Part shown: piece by piece, positions 34,230 through 35,954 of the stretch
Layout: every line of letters begins with the position of its first letter
Position numbering within the stretch: position 1 is the first letter of the stretch
Assembly: GCF_032854445.1 (NCBI RefSeq)
Contig: NW_027018356.1
Coordinates: 1-35,954 of the forward strand
DNA from: Liolophura sinensis
Taxonomy: Eukaryota > Mollusca > Polyplacophora > Chitonida > Chitonidae
Direction: 5' to 3'
Length of the DNA stretch: 35,954 bases
Made by a program: the position numbers and the translations under genes
The notes under the pieces: model-generated
Told to the model about the DNA's origin: nothing
Seen by the model: only the letters and a program-made list of their open reading frames with translations
Databases searched by the model: none

Positions 34230-35035
34230 CAGGTGACATTCCAAGATGGCCATTCTACAGCCTGATAGCTAATCACCCAATGCGGCCATTCATCCAATCC
34301 GAAAGATAATGATCCAAGACGATCATTTAACCAGTCTGAAAGATAATGATCCAAGACGGTCATTTACCCAGCCCAATGCATGATTCAAAACTGTCATTTA
34401 CCCAGCCCAATATATGATTCCACATGGTCATTTACCCAGCCCAATGTATGATTCAAGACGGCCATTTACCCAGCCCAATGTATGATTCAAGATGGTCATT
34501 TACCCAGCCCAATGTATGATTCCAGACGGTCATTTACCCAGCCCAATGTATGATTCCACATGGTCATTTACCCAGCCCAACGTATGATTCCACATGGTCA
34601 TTTACCCAGCCAATGTATGATTCCACATGGTCTATTTACCCAGCCAATGTATGATTCCAGACGGTCATTTACCCAGCCCAATGTATGATTCAAGACAGTC
34701 ATTTACCCAGCCCAATGTATGATTCAAGACGATCATTTACCCGGCCTAATGTATGATTCAAGACGGTCATTTACCCAGCCCAATGTATGATTCCACATGG
34801 TCATTTACCCAGCCCAATGTATGATTCAAGACGATCATTTACCCCAGCCCAATGTATGATTCAAGACGACCATTTACCCGGCCTAATGTATGATTCAAGA
34901 CGGTCATTTACCCACCCCAATGTGTGATTCAAGACGGTCAATTTACCCAGCCGAATGTAGGATTCAAGACAGTCATTTACCCAGCCCAATGTAGGATTTA
35001 AAACGGTCAATTTACCCAGCCTAATGTGTGTAAAC
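34230..35035. repeat. 34-bp minisatellite, 21 copies
   Basis: TGATTC or its variants recur at 34310, 34347, 34381, 34415, 34449, 34483, 34517, 34551, 34585, 34618, 34652, 34686, 34720, 34754, 34788, 34822, 34857, 34891, 34925, 34960 and 34994. Core: CATTTACCCAGCCCAATGTA. Two variants alternate irregularly (CAAGACGGT and CCACATGGT). The left-edge copies are 37 bp and more diverged. Confidence 0.9.
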
Positions 35036-35954
35036 TGGTTCCCCAGAAAATACATTGATGATCAAACAGTGTCATTCAACAGGTTCTGACATATAATACA
35101 CGATGGCCAACCAGTCAGTTTTTATATCATCTGACATGGACGTAAAACCATTGTAATACATAACACCAACTACCGATTTAACTGGTTTGATAGATAATGT
35201 TAGACGGCTACTCAGTCAGTTTAAGATAACCCAGCATGGCGGTTAAATCTGTCTTATAGATAATCGAAGAATACTATTCAACTAGTTTTGATAAATTGCC
35301 CAAGTCTATCACTCAACGAGATATTCAGATATTCGGTTATCAACTAGTTTGTTAAAAAAGTCAGGGAGATACAAAGTACATATCGGTCCAAAACATATCG
35401 GCCCTGAGTTAGTTGTATCGCTTATCAAACGTTCATTCAACTAGTCATGTCCAACAGTCAATCACTCAGTAAAATAGCCATTCAGCTAGTCAGTCGGTGT
35501 GTCAGCCTGTCAATTAGCCGAGGCTTATTAGTACTCCAGGAAACTAATTTACCAACAAGTCAATCACCAGGTAGATAGTTTAATTGATCAACCGGTGGTA
35601 GTAGAGAAACAATCAAGCAATCAATCAGTGAGCTAGACTGTAAGCACGCCAGACCCGGAGCTAGCACCTAAGCAATTATCTACGTGGACAGGCAAATCAC
35701 TTATCAATCAGATATAAAATCAGCTGGTTAGAGATTAATCATCAATGGGACAATCGCTCTATCAGTCAGTGAGTTTGTAAATCAAACATCTAAGAGCTAA
35801 TCAGTCAGCTATGTCAGATCACTTGTCAAGAAGACATCAGGTCGAGTAGTTGGGCCGCAAGTGGGTTAGTTAGACAGCTTGCTAGTAAACATAGGACAAC
35901 GGGCTAATTACTGACGAGATTTTAACCGAATTTTAGTTGACTTTAAAGATGTTA
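35036..35954. repeat. Cryptically simple region with decayed repeat
   Basis: Dense in short CAGTCA, CAATCA and CTAGT words without a fixed period. Between about 35170 and 35290 there are segments resembling the left-edge copies of the preceding minisatellite (ATTTAACTGGTTTGATAGAT next to GTTAGACGGCTA). No gene seen. Confidence 0.5.

Noticed and set aside
34230-35035. Regular 34-bp repeats that could suggest a CRISPR array
   Set aside because: The copies are directly contiguous with no unique spacers, and the context is an animal genome.

Overview
The window looks like non-coding DNA from an animal nuclear genome, most likely a mollusc or another lophotrochozoan. The evidence is the absence of any convincing protein-coding gene in 36 kb, abundant tandem repeats, an AT-rich background, and several tRNA-derived SINEs whose body resembles a SINE type I associate with molluscan genomes. 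The taxon is inferred from memory of repeat families, not from a search. Open frames are short (171 codons at most), and the longest ones lie inside repeats.

Region 1 (1-19754) is a head-to-tail array of one truncated and 13 complete units, all on the + strand. Simple units are about 1.31-1.32 kb. Every unit ends in the same GC-rich terminus: a 12-bp palindrome CCGGGATCCCGG, then an 8-bp-stem hairpin (GGATCTGC, loop TATTC, GCAGATCC), then ATT and CTAG, followed by T. A hairpin just upstream of CTAG next to a T is the classical 3' end of Helitron (rolling-circle) transposons. I therefore read the array as tandem copies of a non-autonomous Helitron-like element. Units are separated by (TTA)n/T-run spacers. 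Four spacers carry one to three copies of a second, about 52-bp hairpin repeat. Three units (u4, u6, u11) are chimeras in which part of the usual body (module A) is replaced by or joined to a different module (B) while the 3' terminus stays the same. Distant units are more alike than neighbours (u0/u7, u1/u9, u4/u11, u5/u12), which implies block duplication or conversion inside the array.

Region 2 (19755-28160) starts with a TTA/TTG microsatellite at the array edge and then holds mostly single-copy-looking sequence. It contains two minus-strand SINE copies (about 23744-24000 and 24272-24361), a G-quadruplex-type tract (26422-26444), a small 37-bp minisatellite and a tRNA-derived SINE with a good B box (27340-27596).

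Region 3 (28161-35954) contains a 43-bp minisatellite that runs into a G-rich tract and a near-complete SINE (28161-28637). It also has a minisatellite with a higher-order 102-bp (48+54) period that changes to a plain 54-bp period (29943-30870), about 3.3 kb with no recognisable feature, a 34-bp minisatellite of 21 copies (34230-35035), and a cryptically simple tail to the end of the window. No genes can be shown to act together here. The coherent biological object is the Helitron-like array and its satellite modules.
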